Part shown: one piece after another, positions 22,271 through 30,296 of the stretch
Position numbering within the stretch: position 1 is the stretch's first letter
How the letters are laid out: every line of letters begins with the position of its first letter
Source: Luteolibacter yonseiensis
Lineage (GTDB): Bacteria > Verrucomicrobiota > Verrucomicrobiia > Verrucomicrobiales > Akkermansiaceae
Assembly (NCBI RefSeq): GCF_016595465.1
Contig: NZ_JAENIK010000004.1
Coordinates: 248,001-312,000 of the forward strand
Direction: 5' to 3'
DNA: 64,000 nucleotides
Notes under the pieces: model-generated
What the model saw: only the letters and a program-made list of their open reading frames with translations
Databases searched by the model: none
What the model was told of the DNA's origin: nothing
Program-made: the position numbers and the translations under genes

Positions 22271-23922
22271 AACGATCCCATACCATTTGCCGGCTCATCC
22301 TGTCAGCGGGGATATCCCTGCTCACACTCCCGGGCTGCACCAACTACTCCGAGGTCAAGGTGCGAAAGCCGGTTTACCGCCCCTCCACGGGCATGATCGG
22401 AGAGTTCGCCAACGCACAACGACATATCATGAGCTCCATGAAAGTCGGAACCAGCCGTCCCCTGGCGGCCCTCGGAGGCTATCTTGAGGCGGCGGAGTTT
22501 TCCTCCAGACAGCTTGCCTCCAACCCCGGGGACGAGCAGGCCCGGCTCGACTACAACTTCGCCACCTCCCGGATCATTTCCATCATCCAGAAAGCGAAGT
22601 TCGATCCATGGAACAAGCCCCTGCACGTGCCGACCGACAACGGCGGCTTCACCTTGACCAACAGACCCGGCCCGAATCCCCGCCACCACTCCGCGCTTTT
22701 CGATTTCACCCCGGCCGACGAATTCGACATCGGCGGAAGCTATATCACGAAGAGATCCCTCAGACCGGGTATCGGCGCACCTACGGTGGTGGTTGGCAAG
22801 GCAAGGCGGGAAGGAGCGAGGGAGGATTTCGCGATGGACCGCGTTTACTACGGTGTCACCACGGTCGTCCGCTTCAAAGGCAGGAACTGTGAAATCTCCT
22901 TCGAGGATCCTCTCGCGGTCGAAACCACCGTCATGAACGGGAAGACCTATCCGCTCGCCGCGGACTTCACCGTCCCGCTTGCCGTGCTCCTCGCCAGCAA
23001 CGACCCCAGGAAACTCGAAATCATGCGCGTCCTGCGCCCCGGCAACTATGCCGAAACCGCCCGCATCACCGCCCTGCAACCCTACGACCCGAACAAAACC
23101 GTGGTCCTCGTCATCCACGGTCTGATGGATTCCCCGGCCACCTGGACGCCGATGATCAACACCCTCCGTGGCAATGTGGAAATCCGGCGGAACTACCAGT
23201 TCTGGTTCTACAGCTATCCCAGCGGCTATCCCTATCCTTACTCCGCCTCCATCCTGCGGGACGATCTCGACGCCGTGGAAAAGAGATATTCCCTGCGGAA
23301 GCCGATGGTCGTCCTCGGACACAGCATGGGCGGCTGCATCAGCCGTCTGCTCATCACCGACACGGAGGGGGACAAGCTCTGGCGCAAGACCTTCGGCAAG
23401 CCGCCGGAGCAGGTGAAGCTGTCCGCGGAAAACAAGGTCCTGTTTGAAAAAGCGCTCATCTTCAAACACCGCCCGGAAATCGGACGCGTCATCTTCATCG
23501 CCGCGCCGCTGAAGGGCAGCGATCTTTCCAACAACTGGGTGGGCCGTCTCGGCTCGAGGCTCGTCCACGCGCCGACCACCTTTCTCAAGGCCGGTGCCGA
23601 AGTGGCCCAGCTCATCACCTTCCAGCCCGGAGACCTCCGGATCAAGGGGTTGCCCAACAGCGTCGACACCCTTTCCCCGACCAACCGGTTTGTAAAAACC
23701 ATCAATACCTTTCCGATCACTCCTGGCGTTCCCTACCACACCATCATGGGAGACCGGGGCAAGGGCAATGCGCCGAAGTCCAGCGACGGAGTGGTCCCCT
23801 ACTGGAGCTCCCACATGGATGGGGCGGAATCCGAACTCGTCGTCCCATCCGGCCACAGCGCCCACCAGAACCCGCAAGCCATCGACGAAGTGGCCAGGAT
23901 TCTCGAACTCAATCTCCGCTAA
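22267..23922 (+). CDS. Lipoprotein alpha/beta hydrolase, 551 residues
   Basis: The signal peptide ends in the lipobox LPGC, so this is a lipid-anchored envelope protein. A helical N-terminal part of about 100 residues (including AALGGYLEAAEFSSRQLASNPGDEQARLD in two blocks) is followed by a beta-rich domain and the hydrolase core. The core shows oxyanion strand VVLVIHGLMDSPATW, nucleophile elbow VVLGHSMGGCISRLL, IFIAAPLKGSDLSNNW, acidic SSDGVVPYWSSH and a late His near SGHSAHQNPQ. The layout parallels the lipoprotein esterase at 12756, so each presumed FixJ-controlled operon carries one. It may be a lipase or a peptidoglycan/lipid-modifying esterase. Confidence 0.85.
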   Translation: MKRSHTICRLILSAGISLLTLPGCTNYSEVKVRKPVYRPSTGMIGEFANAQRHIMSSMKVGTSRPLAALGGYLEAAEFSSRQLASNPGDEQARLDYNFATSRIISIIQKAKFDPWNKPLHVPTDNGGFTLTNRPGPNPRHHSALFDFTPADEFDIGGSYITKRSLRPGIGAPTVVVGKARREGAREDFAMDRVYYGVTTVVRFKGRNCEISFEDPLAVETTVMNGKTYPLAADFTVPLAVLLASNDPRKLEIMRVLRPGNYAETARITALQPYDPNKTVVLVIHGLMDSPATWTPMINTLRGNVEIRRNYQFWFYSYPSGYPYPYSASILRDDLDAVEKRYSLRKPMVVLGHSMGGCISRLLITDTEGDKLWRKTFGKPPEQVKLSAENKVLFEKALIFKHRPEIGRVIFIAAPLKGSDLSNNWVGRLGSRLVHAPTTFLKAGAEVAQLITFQPGDLRIKGLPNSVDTLSPTNRFVKTINTFPITPGVPYHTIMGDRGKGNAPKSSDGVVPYWSSHMDGAESELVVPSGHSAHQNPQAIDEVARILELNLR

Positions 23923-23945
23923 CAAAACACACCAACCAAGAAATC

Positions 23946-24530
23946 ATGAAAACGATCCACCGCACCACCATCAAATGCCTCGGCCTCGCCGCCCTCTCGC
24001 TCGTCATCACGAACTGCGCGGCCCCCTCGGGAAACACGAGCGGAGAGAAACGCTCGGACATCCACGCGATGACCAAGCAGACGCTGGGCGAGCTCTACTC
24101 CACCAAGCCGGAAGCCAGGAGCCTGGTGGCCAACTCCGCCGGATACGCGGTCTTCAACCAGATTGAAACCAAGGTCTTCACCGCCGGCTCCGCGAACGGC
24201 TACGGCGTCGCGGTCAACAAGGCCACCGGCAAGGAGACCTACATGCGCATGGCCGGACTCAGCGCCGGATTCGGCGCGGGACTCACCAACACCCGCACGG
24301 TCATCATCTTCCGCAAGGCATCCACCTACAACAAATTCATCAGCAGCGGCTGGTCCGCCGCCGCCGATGCCCAGGCCGCCGCAGCGCTGGACCGGTCCGG
24401 CGTGGGTGCCGGCGTCTCCATCAATCCGACCGTCGATCCCGTCGTCTATCACATGACCCGCAGCGGTGTGGCCGTCTCGGCGTCCGTCGGTGCGGAGAAG
24501 GTCTGGGCGGACAAGTCACTGAACCATTGA
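23946..24530 (+). CDS. SYLF/YSC84-domain lipoprotein
   Basis: This 194-residue protein has the lipobox VITNC at its N-terminus. The rest is the lipid-binding SYLF (YSC84-like) fold: KPEARSLVANSAGYAVFNQIETKVFTAG, GYGVAVNKATGKETYMRMAGLSAGFGAGLT, TRTVIIFRKASTYNKFISSGW, and the Gly-rich VGAGVSINPTVDPVVYHMTRSGVAVSASVG. Bacterial SYLF lipoproteins are small periplasmic or outer-membrane proteins of unknown function that may bind phospholipid. It starts 23 bp after the hydrolase gene and is likely co-transcribed. Confidence 0.88.
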   Translation: MKTIHRTTIKCLGLAALSLVITNCAAPSGNTSGEKRSDIHAMTKQTLGELYSTKPEARSLVANSAGYAVFNQIETKVFTAGSANGYGVAVNKATGKETYMRMAGLSAGFGAGLTNTRTVIIFRKASTYNKFISSGWSAAADAQAAAALDRSGVGAGVSINPTVDPVVYHMTRSGVAVSASVGAEKVWADKSLNH

Positions 24531-24664
24531 TCCGAACAAAAATTCCCGTCGCAACTTGGCGGCCGGCGAAAGGATTGGTGAGCGATCCTGTCCGGAAGTT
24601 GCCACGTTGCGGCAGGCGTCGGGTCGGAAAAATCCGGCCACGCCCCCCGAGACTTCCCAGAAAA

Positions 24665-25900
24665 ATGACAGACTTGCGATCACGCGGCTTTTCCCGGGCC
24701 CTTGCCATTTCCACCGCCATCTGTGCCACCGCTTCCTCCGCCTTCGCGGATGCTTCCGTGGATCCGGTCATCGGAAATCCCGCTCCCCTGTCCGGATGGG
24801 AATTCCGGTTGGAACCGTACGGCTGGCTGACCGCCATCGACGGCTCGGCGGGCATCGACGGACTCGAAGCGCGGATCGACAGCGCGTTTTCCGACATCCT
24901 TCAGAAGCTCGACATGTATGCGTCGCTCCAGTTCGAGGCCCGCAACGGACGTTGGGGGATCCTCGCCGACGGATTCTATGCGGACCTCTCGGCATCGGGA
25001 GCACCACCGGGGCCTCTCTACCGGAGCATCGAGGCGGGCTTCAAACAGTTCATCGGGGAACTCACGCTGTCCTACAGCGTCCATGAAAGCGACCTCGCGC
25101 TCGTCGATGTGTATGCGGGCGTCCGCTACAACGGCATCTCGCTTGATCTCGGCGCCGATCCGAACGAGACAATCCTGAACGGCAGCAGCGACCGCACCAG
25201 CGGCAGGATCGCGGAGGCCATCCGGAAAAGGGGCGAACAGCTTGTCAGCGCCCGCCTGGCGGAATTCAAGGCCGCCGCGACAGCCCGCCGGGAAGAAATC
25301 GAAAGCGAGATCCGCGAGGCGATCGAAGATGAGGCGGATGGAAGCATCCGGAGGGATCTGGTGAAGGAACTCATCAAGCTGCGGGACACCATCCCTGACC
25401 GGATCGTCCGCCTCGATCCGGATCAAACCGCCGGAGCTGTGGAAAAACAACGCGTCGCACTGGCGCGGAGCGCGGCGCGTTTGAAGATCGAAGAACTCCG
25501 GGCCTCGGTGGACTCCTCATTGAAAGACAGGGTCGCGAACGCACGCGAGCGCGTGAAGGAGGCGAAGGAAAAACTCAGGAATGCGATCAAGCGTGAATTG
25601 GAGGAACGGCTGCCAGCGGACGCCTCGGCCGATAAAAGCTGGGTCGATCCCATCCTCGGAGTCCGCGCCCGGTGGCCGCTCGGCGAACAATTTTTCCTCG
25701 CCACGCAAGGAGATGTGGGAGGGTTCGGAGTCAGCTCCGACATCACCTGGCGGCTGCAGGCAACCGTCGGTTGCCGGTTCAGCGAAACCGTTTCAGCGGA
25801 AATCGGCTACCGCCACCTCCACACCGGCTACTCCGACGGAGCCTTCACCTACGACATCGCTGAATCCGGAGCCTTCATCGGGGTGGATTTCCGGTTTTGA
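24665..25900 (+). CDS. Outer-membrane beta-barrel with a charged helical insertion
   Basis: About 411 residues from the ATG at 24665. The frame opens upstream at 24527, but that part is Arg/Pro-rich and lacks a signal, whereas MTDLRSRGFSRALAISTAICATASSAFADA is a clean signal peptide. N-terminal strands (GWEFRLEPYGWLTAIDG, MYASLQFEARNGRWGILADGFYADL) and C-terminal strands (GVRARWPLGEQFFLATQGDVGGFG ... GAFIGVDFRF, ending in Phe) form a barrel. Between them, about residues 175-330 are extremely charged and helical (RKRGEQLVSARLAEFKAAA, RERVKEAKEKLRNAIKREL), predicted coiled coil. It is the last gene of the PPK2 unit, after a 134-bp gap. Confidence 0.75.
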   Translation: MTDLRSRGFSRALAISTAICATASSAFADASVDPVIGNPAPLSGWEFRLEPYGWLTAIDGSAGIDGLEARIDSAFSDILQKLDMYASLQFEARNGRWGILADGFYADLSASGAPPGPLYRSIEAGFKQFIGELTLSYSVHESDLALVDVYAGVRYNGISLDLGADPNETILNGSSDRTSGRIAEAIRKRGEQLVSARLAEFKAAATARREEIESEIREAIEDEADGSIRRDLVKELIKLRDTIPDRIVRLDPDQTAGAVEKQRVALARSAARLKIEELRASVDSSLKDRVANARERVKEAKEKLRNAIKRELEERLPADASADKSWVDPILGVRARWPLGEQFFLATQGDVGGFGVSSDITWRLQATVGCRFSETVSAEIGYRHLHTGYSDGAFTYDIAESGAFIGVDFRF

Positions 25901-25983
25901 TAGAGACCGGCAACCGGAGCCCTCCGTAGTCATTGCGCGTAGTCATCGGCAATTAAATATTATTCACAAGTCATTGATATGAC

Positions 25984-26058
25984 TGGAGGCGGAGGAGGGA
26001 ATCGAACCCTCGAATGACGGTTTTGCAAACCATTGCCTTACCACTTGGCTACTCCGCC
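25984..26058 (-). tRNA. tRNA-Cys (anticodon GCA)
   Basis: The leftward strand folds into a cloverleaf. The acceptor is GGCGGAG/CTCCGCC. The D arm is GCC..GGC with AAGTGGTAA, and the anticodon stem ATGGT/ACCGT holds the loop TTGCAAA (anticodon GCA). The T arm is GAGGG-TTCGATT-CCCTC. The discriminator U is followed by an encoded CCA (25986-25984). Confidence 0.95.
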
Positions 26059-26080
26059 ATTCGCATGGCGCGGGGGCGAG

Positions 26081-26109
26081 TGAGTACGGCGAACCAAGCG
26101 GACTGTCAA
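26081..26109 (-). promoter_or_regulatory. Sigma-70-type promoter of tRNA-Cys
   Basis: Read leftward, TTGACA (26109-26104), a 17-bp spacer and TACTCA (26086-26081) lie 22 bp before the tRNA 5' end. The -35 hexamer is perfect, the -10 is fair and the spacing ideal. Confidence 0.7.
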
Positions 26110-26144
26110 CACTTGGATTCGTCGATTTTTCACTTCCCATGGCT

Positions 26145-26471
26145 TCAGCGCCCGAAATTCGCCTGGAACGTCACGGTGCTGCCATATCCCCTGCCATACC
26201 TTGGAGGAGCACAGCGGGGTGGCGGGCAGGGAGCGGTGTAGACGGGGCGGACGACCGGGCGATAGGGCCGGCGAACGAGGCGGGTTCCCCAGATTTCGTT
26301 TCCGCAACGGTCGTAACCGACGAAATAGCGCTCCTTGTAAACCGGCGCTCCGCAGGACGTGTAGCTGCTCACGTAAACGCGGCTGCTATGACGATGGCTC
26401 CGGGCGTCCGCTACCGAAGTGCCCATGAAAGTGAACGCGCTGATGGCGATGGCTGCGATGATGGTTTTCAT
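26145..26471 (-). CDS. Small secreted Arg/Pro/Cys/Tyr-rich protein
   Basis: This 108-residue protein starts at the ATG at 26471; longer frames lack a signal. The signal peptide MKTIIAAIAISAFTFMGTSVADA is followed by a short mature part with Cys in SCGAPVYKERY, DRCGNEIWG and PCPPPRCAPP, many Arg-Pro pairs (RRPYRPVVRP) and a terminal strand STVTFQANFG. Similar short proteins with the pattern Y-K-x-R-Y-x-x-G-Y-D-x-x-G are scattered in Verrucomicrobia; their function is unknown. Disulfide-linked wall or surface peptide is a guess. Confidence 0.7.
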   Translation of the reverse strand: MKTIIAAIAISAFTFMGTSVADARSHRHSSRVYVSSYTSCGAPVYKERYFVGYDRCGNEIWGTRLVRRPYRPVVRPVYTAPCPPPRCAPPRYGRGYGSTVTFQANFGR

Positions 26472-26597
26472 TTTTGAGGGTTGGTTGAAGTCTCGTGTCG
26501 CTGGTTTCGACGGATGCCTCCGCGGTTTATTCGACATGATCATCAAACTTTCCTCGCCATCGCGCGGGCGTCGGAGGGACCGGATCAGGGACTTCAA

Positions 26598-26632
26598 CAA
26601 AAAGTCCGTGGGCGCGTTCGCACCCACGGACC
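26598..26632 (-). terminator. Intrinsic terminator of the giant Ig-domain gene
   Basis: The stem is GTCCGTGGG (26604-26612) and CCCACGGAC (26623-26631) with a 10-nt loop. Read leftward it is followed by TTTTTGTTG. It lies about 30 bp past the stop at 26661, an ideal place. Confidence 0.85.
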
Positions 26633-26660
26633 CGAGCTGATGTCCGGAATCCTGGTTCAA

Positions 26661-29600
26661 TCAGTTTCCATAGCCGATGCGGTAGAAGGCCTTGCCCGCA
26701 GGTGGGGCGGGATCTTCCACGGTGACGATTCCCGAGGGAGGGGCGACTTCCGTATCGACCGTGGACCAGCTGCCGGTCTGCAGGGTGGTCGAGCGCTGGA
26801 GGATGTAGGTCTTGCCAGCCGTGCCGGTGAAGGTTCCGGTGGCCGTGCCGCCGCTGATGACGAGCGTCATGTTTCCGGGAGGCGTGACGGCGGCGGAGAC
26901 CACGTTGATGATCACGGTCTCCGTGGCGGTGCCGCCCCAGCCGCCGTCATCCACCGAGTAGGTGAAGGTATCGGAACCCGTGAAGCCGGCCTTGGGGGTG
27001 TAGAGGATGATCCCATCACTTTCCGAAACCGTGCCGCCTTGGGAACTTGCCGCGCTGACGCCGGTGAAGTTCACCGTATCACCGTCGGCATCCGGGCTGG
27101 TGTCGTTGGCAAGGAGGTCGGCCACATTGATCGATTTCGCGACGTCCTGATCCGTCGACCCGACGTCGTCGAACGAGGTGACCGGATTGGCATTGGTGAC
27201 GGTGATCACCGCCGGGTCGCTGGTGACGGTGGTCGGGCCGCTGCCGGTGACCTTGACCGTGTAGCTGCCCGCCGCGGTGAAGTCCTCGACATAGATCGGC
27301 AGTGTCGCTTCCGTCGCATCCGGCACGGGGTCCGCGCCCTTGAACCACTGGTAGGTGAGTGGAGAGGATCCGGTGGCTCCCACCGCGAGGGTCACCATGC
27401 TGTTGTGCCTGCCGTTGCCACCCACCGGCTGGATGGCGATGTGTGGCGGGGTGCCGGGAGGAATGGCTCCGACGGCGGTGAACTCGTCGATCCGGAGTCC
27501 GGTGAGTCCGCCACCGGTGCCGGCGTCGATGTTCTTCACGAAGAAGTCGATGTTGTTCACTCCGGTGGTCAGGAGTCCGGGGAATGCCGAGTTACTGATG
27601 GAGAAGGGGACCAGGGTGGCGAAGGTGGTGCCGACGGTATTCGGGAAACCGACGTCGGTTCCGTTGACGCGGATTTTCACCCCTTCGTTGTCCGTGGACC
27701 ATTTTCCGGAAATGAGCACGGTCGAGAGGTCGAAGCCGGTGAGATCGAACCGGGCGCGGTAAACATAGACACCATCCCCCGCCCCCGCATCCGAGGGGGT
27801 CCCCGCCGGAGTGACGAGTCCCGCCGCACCGGCGGTGTTCGCCCGTGGGCCGATCCACTTCGAGGTGGCGGAATTGGCGAGCCAGGCACCGGGCAGGTTC
27901 GTCTGCACGTAGACGGTGTCGGAAGAGGTGTCGTCCGGATTGACGATGAGCTTGAAGTGCGGATCCACCAAGCCGTTCGCCAGCAGTTGCCCGTCCACTC
28001 CGACGCCGGTGTTCCCGTAGCCGGGGATGTTTTCCAGCACGTTCACGTTCGCGACGTTGCTGGTCACGGTGACGCCATTGGAAACCACGAGCGTGTAAGC
28101 TCCGGAGTCGGCGGCGGTGAGGCCGTTCAGGACCAGAACCGGGGAGGTCTCGCCAGGAATGTCGGCGGTGCCCTTCTTCCATTGATAGGAAAGGGTTTCG
28201 CTGCCGATGGCCGCTCCGCGCAAGGTATAGCTCGCTCCGATACCGAGGGTGGCTCCCACCGGCTGGAGGGTGAACTCGGGTGTCTTGTTCACATACGGGT
28301 CCGCCTCCCGGTTGCTGATGGCGTAGGTATGGATGGACTTCCGGTCGAACGGGTCGGTGACCGCGACATCGATTCCCGAGGCGGTGATGGTGGCGGTGCC
28401 GCTGGCGCTCGCGGTGTAGGTGTATTCGAAGCGGGCGCCCTGGTCGTTTCCATACTGGTCCTGGTGCAGGACGCTCGAGCCTTCGCCTGTGCCGCCGATG
28501 AGGGCCGCGCGGCGGACGCCGTCGCTCCAGCCCACCGTGTAGAGGGTGAAGACATAGTTCTTGCCCGGAGTCAGGCCGGAGAGGTTGTGCGTTTCAGGAA
28601 AGCCGCCGAAGATGAAATCCCTTCCAAGGATCGATCCCGAAGCGGTGACGGCGTTGACGTCGTTGTTGTAAACGCTCCCCAGGCCTGCGGAGGTGTAGTT
28701 CGTTCCGGTGGGATTTCCTCCGGCAAGTCCGGTGAAGTTGATGCCGTTCACATTCAGGTTCGTGGCGGAGCCGAACTTGAAGGCATGGGTGTAGGGATGG
28801 TTCGGACTCACGCCGGACGTGTCGTCACCGGACCAGGGATGCACCGTCCACCGGACCGGCGGGGTGCTGGCCACGGCCTCGCGGTTGGTGAAGCCGCCCG
28901 AATGGAAGGTTCCGGATCCGTGGGTGGGATAGGAGATGGTCACCGGCGAGCCGAGCGCGTCGGTCGTGTAGGTATGGTTGATCCGGATTCCGTTCCCCTG
29001 CCCGTAGTGGTTCAGGTTCACGGAGAGCTGGTTGCTGCCGGGTACCGTGCTGTTGAAGGTGGCGGACCGGTAGACTCCAGCCGCATCGAAGGCGAGTCCG
29101 TAGAGCGTGAACACATATTGCGTGTTCGGCTTCAGGTTCTGCAGGGTGATTCCCGTATTCGGACCGTCGTAACGGAAATCCTTCGCAAGATTGTAGCTGC
29201 CGGTGTTCGCGGGCAGGTTGTTCGGCGTGCGGTTGAGGAAATTCGCGTTGAGGTTCGTCAGCGTGAACCGGTTCGAACCCGTCCCGTCGCCGATGTTGAA
29301 ATCAACTCCATTGATATTGATGGGCTGCCACGATTTGCCCAAACTGAGGTGATGGGCGTGTGTGTAGACATACTGGGAATCGATGCCCGAATCCGCATCG
29401 CTGGTCCAGGGGGCGAACGACCATGAGCTGGTCGTCGCGGATGGGGCGACCGTCACATCGTCCAGGAGCAGCGTGTGGTCTCCGGAGGTGCGGTCGTTGG
29501 TGAAGGTGATCAGGTGGCTCGTCGCGGTCGCGGTGAATTCGAACGATGCGTTGCGGAATACGGTGGCGGTGGCCAAAGCTCCCGTGGACGGCGGTGCGAT

Positions 29601-30035
29601 GACTTCCAGTTTCACCGTCGGGCCATCCCCGTCTGTCGAAAACACGAGGGACGGGGTGTTTCCCGAGCGGGCGGAGATCCGGCACGAAACATTGTATCGG
29701 GTCCCGATGGTGAGGCCCGTCACCGTCTGGGAAATGCTGGCGGGAGCGTTGCTGGCCTGGATGATGGCACAGTTCCCGGCACTGGGAATGGGTCCGCATG
29801 GAGCGGTCCAGAACGGGCCGGTGGAGGAGTTGAGTCCGGTGCGTGCCGTGTTTGACAGCGTCCAGCCGGTGACGGTGCCGCCGTTGGCGGAGGCATAGCC
29901 GGGGAAGGACGAGAATGTCTGGGCATCGAAGTTCCCGTTGACGAGCGTCTGGCCCGTCACGGGAAGCAGGGAGAGCAGGAGTGATGCCGCGAGATATCTC
30001 GGCACGGCTCCCGGGGAGCTTGGGGTTTTTTTCAT
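26661..30035 (-). CDS. Giant secreted multidomain protein (DUF642-like, duplicated domain, Ig-like, cadherin-like)
   Basis: 1124 residues with a signal peptide ending near PVTG-QTL. The first domain (NGNFDAQTF ... GTRYNVSCRISA ... LLLDDVTV) resembles DUF642/CBM-like jelly rolls. A unit of about 190 residues then occurs twice (WSFAPWTSDADSGI... and WTVHPWSGDDTSGV...), each with ININGVDF/NVNGINF and NLKPNTQYVFTLYG/GLTPGKNYVFTLYT. Next come an Ig-like domain (TLQPVGATLGIGASYTLRG ... GAYTLVVSNG), a jelly-roll domain with WIGPR and FDLTGFDLSTVLISGKW, a second Ig-like domain, and a cadherin-like unit (LLANDTSPDADGDTV ... YTPKAGFTGSDTFTYSV). The C-terminal segment GTAGKTYILQRSTTL is common in verrucomicrobial exoproteins. 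It is likely a surface or matrix protein; no catalytic domain is seen. Confidence 0.85.
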   Translation of the reverse strand: MKKTPSSPGAVPRYLAASLLLSLLPVTGQTLVNGNFDAQTFSSFPGYASANGGTVTGWTLSNTARTGLNSSTGPFWTAPCGPIPSAGNCAIIQASNAPASISQTVTGLTIGTRYNVSCRISARSGNTPSLVFSTDGDGPTVKLEVIAPPSTGALATATVFRNASFEFTATATSHLITFTNDRTSGDHTLLLDDVTVAPSATTSSWSFAPWTSDADSGIDSQYVYTHAHHLSLGKSWQPININGVDFNIGDGTGSNRFTLTNLNANFLNRTPNNLPANTGSYNLAKDFRYDGPNTGITLQNLKPNTQYVFTLYGLAFDAAGVYRSATFNSTVPGSNQLSVNLNHYGQGNGIRINHTYTTDALGSPVTISYPTHGSGTFHSGGFTNREAVASTPPVRWTVHPWSGDDTSGVSPNHPYTHAFKFGSATNLNVNGINFTGLAGGNPTGTNYTSAGLGSVYNNDVNAVTASGSILGRDFIFGGFPETHNLSGLTPGKNYVFTLYTVGWSDGVRRAALIGGTGEGSSVLHQDQYGNDQGARFEYTYTASASGTATITASGIDVAVTDPFDRKSIHTYAISNREADPYVNKTPEFTLQPVGATLGIGASYTLRGAAIGSETLSYQWKKGTADIPGETSPVLVLNGLTAADSGAYTLVVSNGVTVTSNVANVNVLENIPGYGNTGVGVDGQLLANGLVDPHFKLIVNPDDTSSDTVYVQTNLPGAWLANSATSKWIGPRANTAGAAGLVTPAGTPSDAGAGDGVYVYRARFDLTGFDLSTVLISGKWSTDNEGVKIRVNGTDVGFPNTVGTTFATLVPFSISNSAFPGLLTTGVNNIDFFVKNIDAGTGGGLTGLRIDEFTAVGAIPPGTPPHIAIQPVGGNGRHNSMVTLAVGATGSSPLTYQWFKGADPVPDATEATLPIYVEDFTAAGSYTVKVTGSGPTTVTSDPAVITVTNANPVTSFDDVGSTDQDVAKSINVADLLANDTSPDADGDTVNFTGVSAASSQGGTVSESDGIILYTPKAGFTGSDTFTYSVDDGGWGGTATETVIINVVSAAVTPPGNMTLVISGGTATGTFTGTAGKTYILQRSTTLQTGSWSTVDTEVAPPSGIVTVEDPAPPAGKAFYRIGYGN

Positions 30036-30119
30036 GATATGGGGTTTTTTGAACGCTGTTTCAGTCGGAAATCCACCCGGGCGGCGCGGAGGAAAAATCC
30101 GAGACCTAGCAAATGATTC

Positions 30120-30135
30120 GTGACAAATCCGTCAC
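30120..30135. promoter_or_regulatory. Palindromic site GTGAC-N6-GTCAC
   Basis: GTGAC AAATCC GTCAC is a perfect inverted repeat in the 261-bp region between the divergent giant Ig-protein gene (start 30035) and the dehydrogenase gene (start 30297). It resembles CRP/FNR-class sites, but the GTGA/TCAC half-sites are 8 bp apart, not 6. The regulator is unknown. Confidence 0.35.
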
Positions 30136-30296
30136 ATGGTGGCGACGGAATCCCATTCCCATATCCTGCCAAAATGGGTTTTGCGGATGATCGGATGAAA
30201 GAATCACACGAACCCGCCCAGCCGCGTCATTGAGGCAATCCAGATGGCCGGACTTATTGGTTTGACGGCATCCGCAGGCGGGGATCACTTGGTCCC

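Noticed and set aside
26481..29426. 981-codon open frame on the + strand
   Set aside because: It is antisense to the giant Ig-domain gene, which has a signal peptide, recognisable domains and a terminator. The antisense translation is Gly/Arg/Val-rich without domains, as expected in GC-rich DNA.
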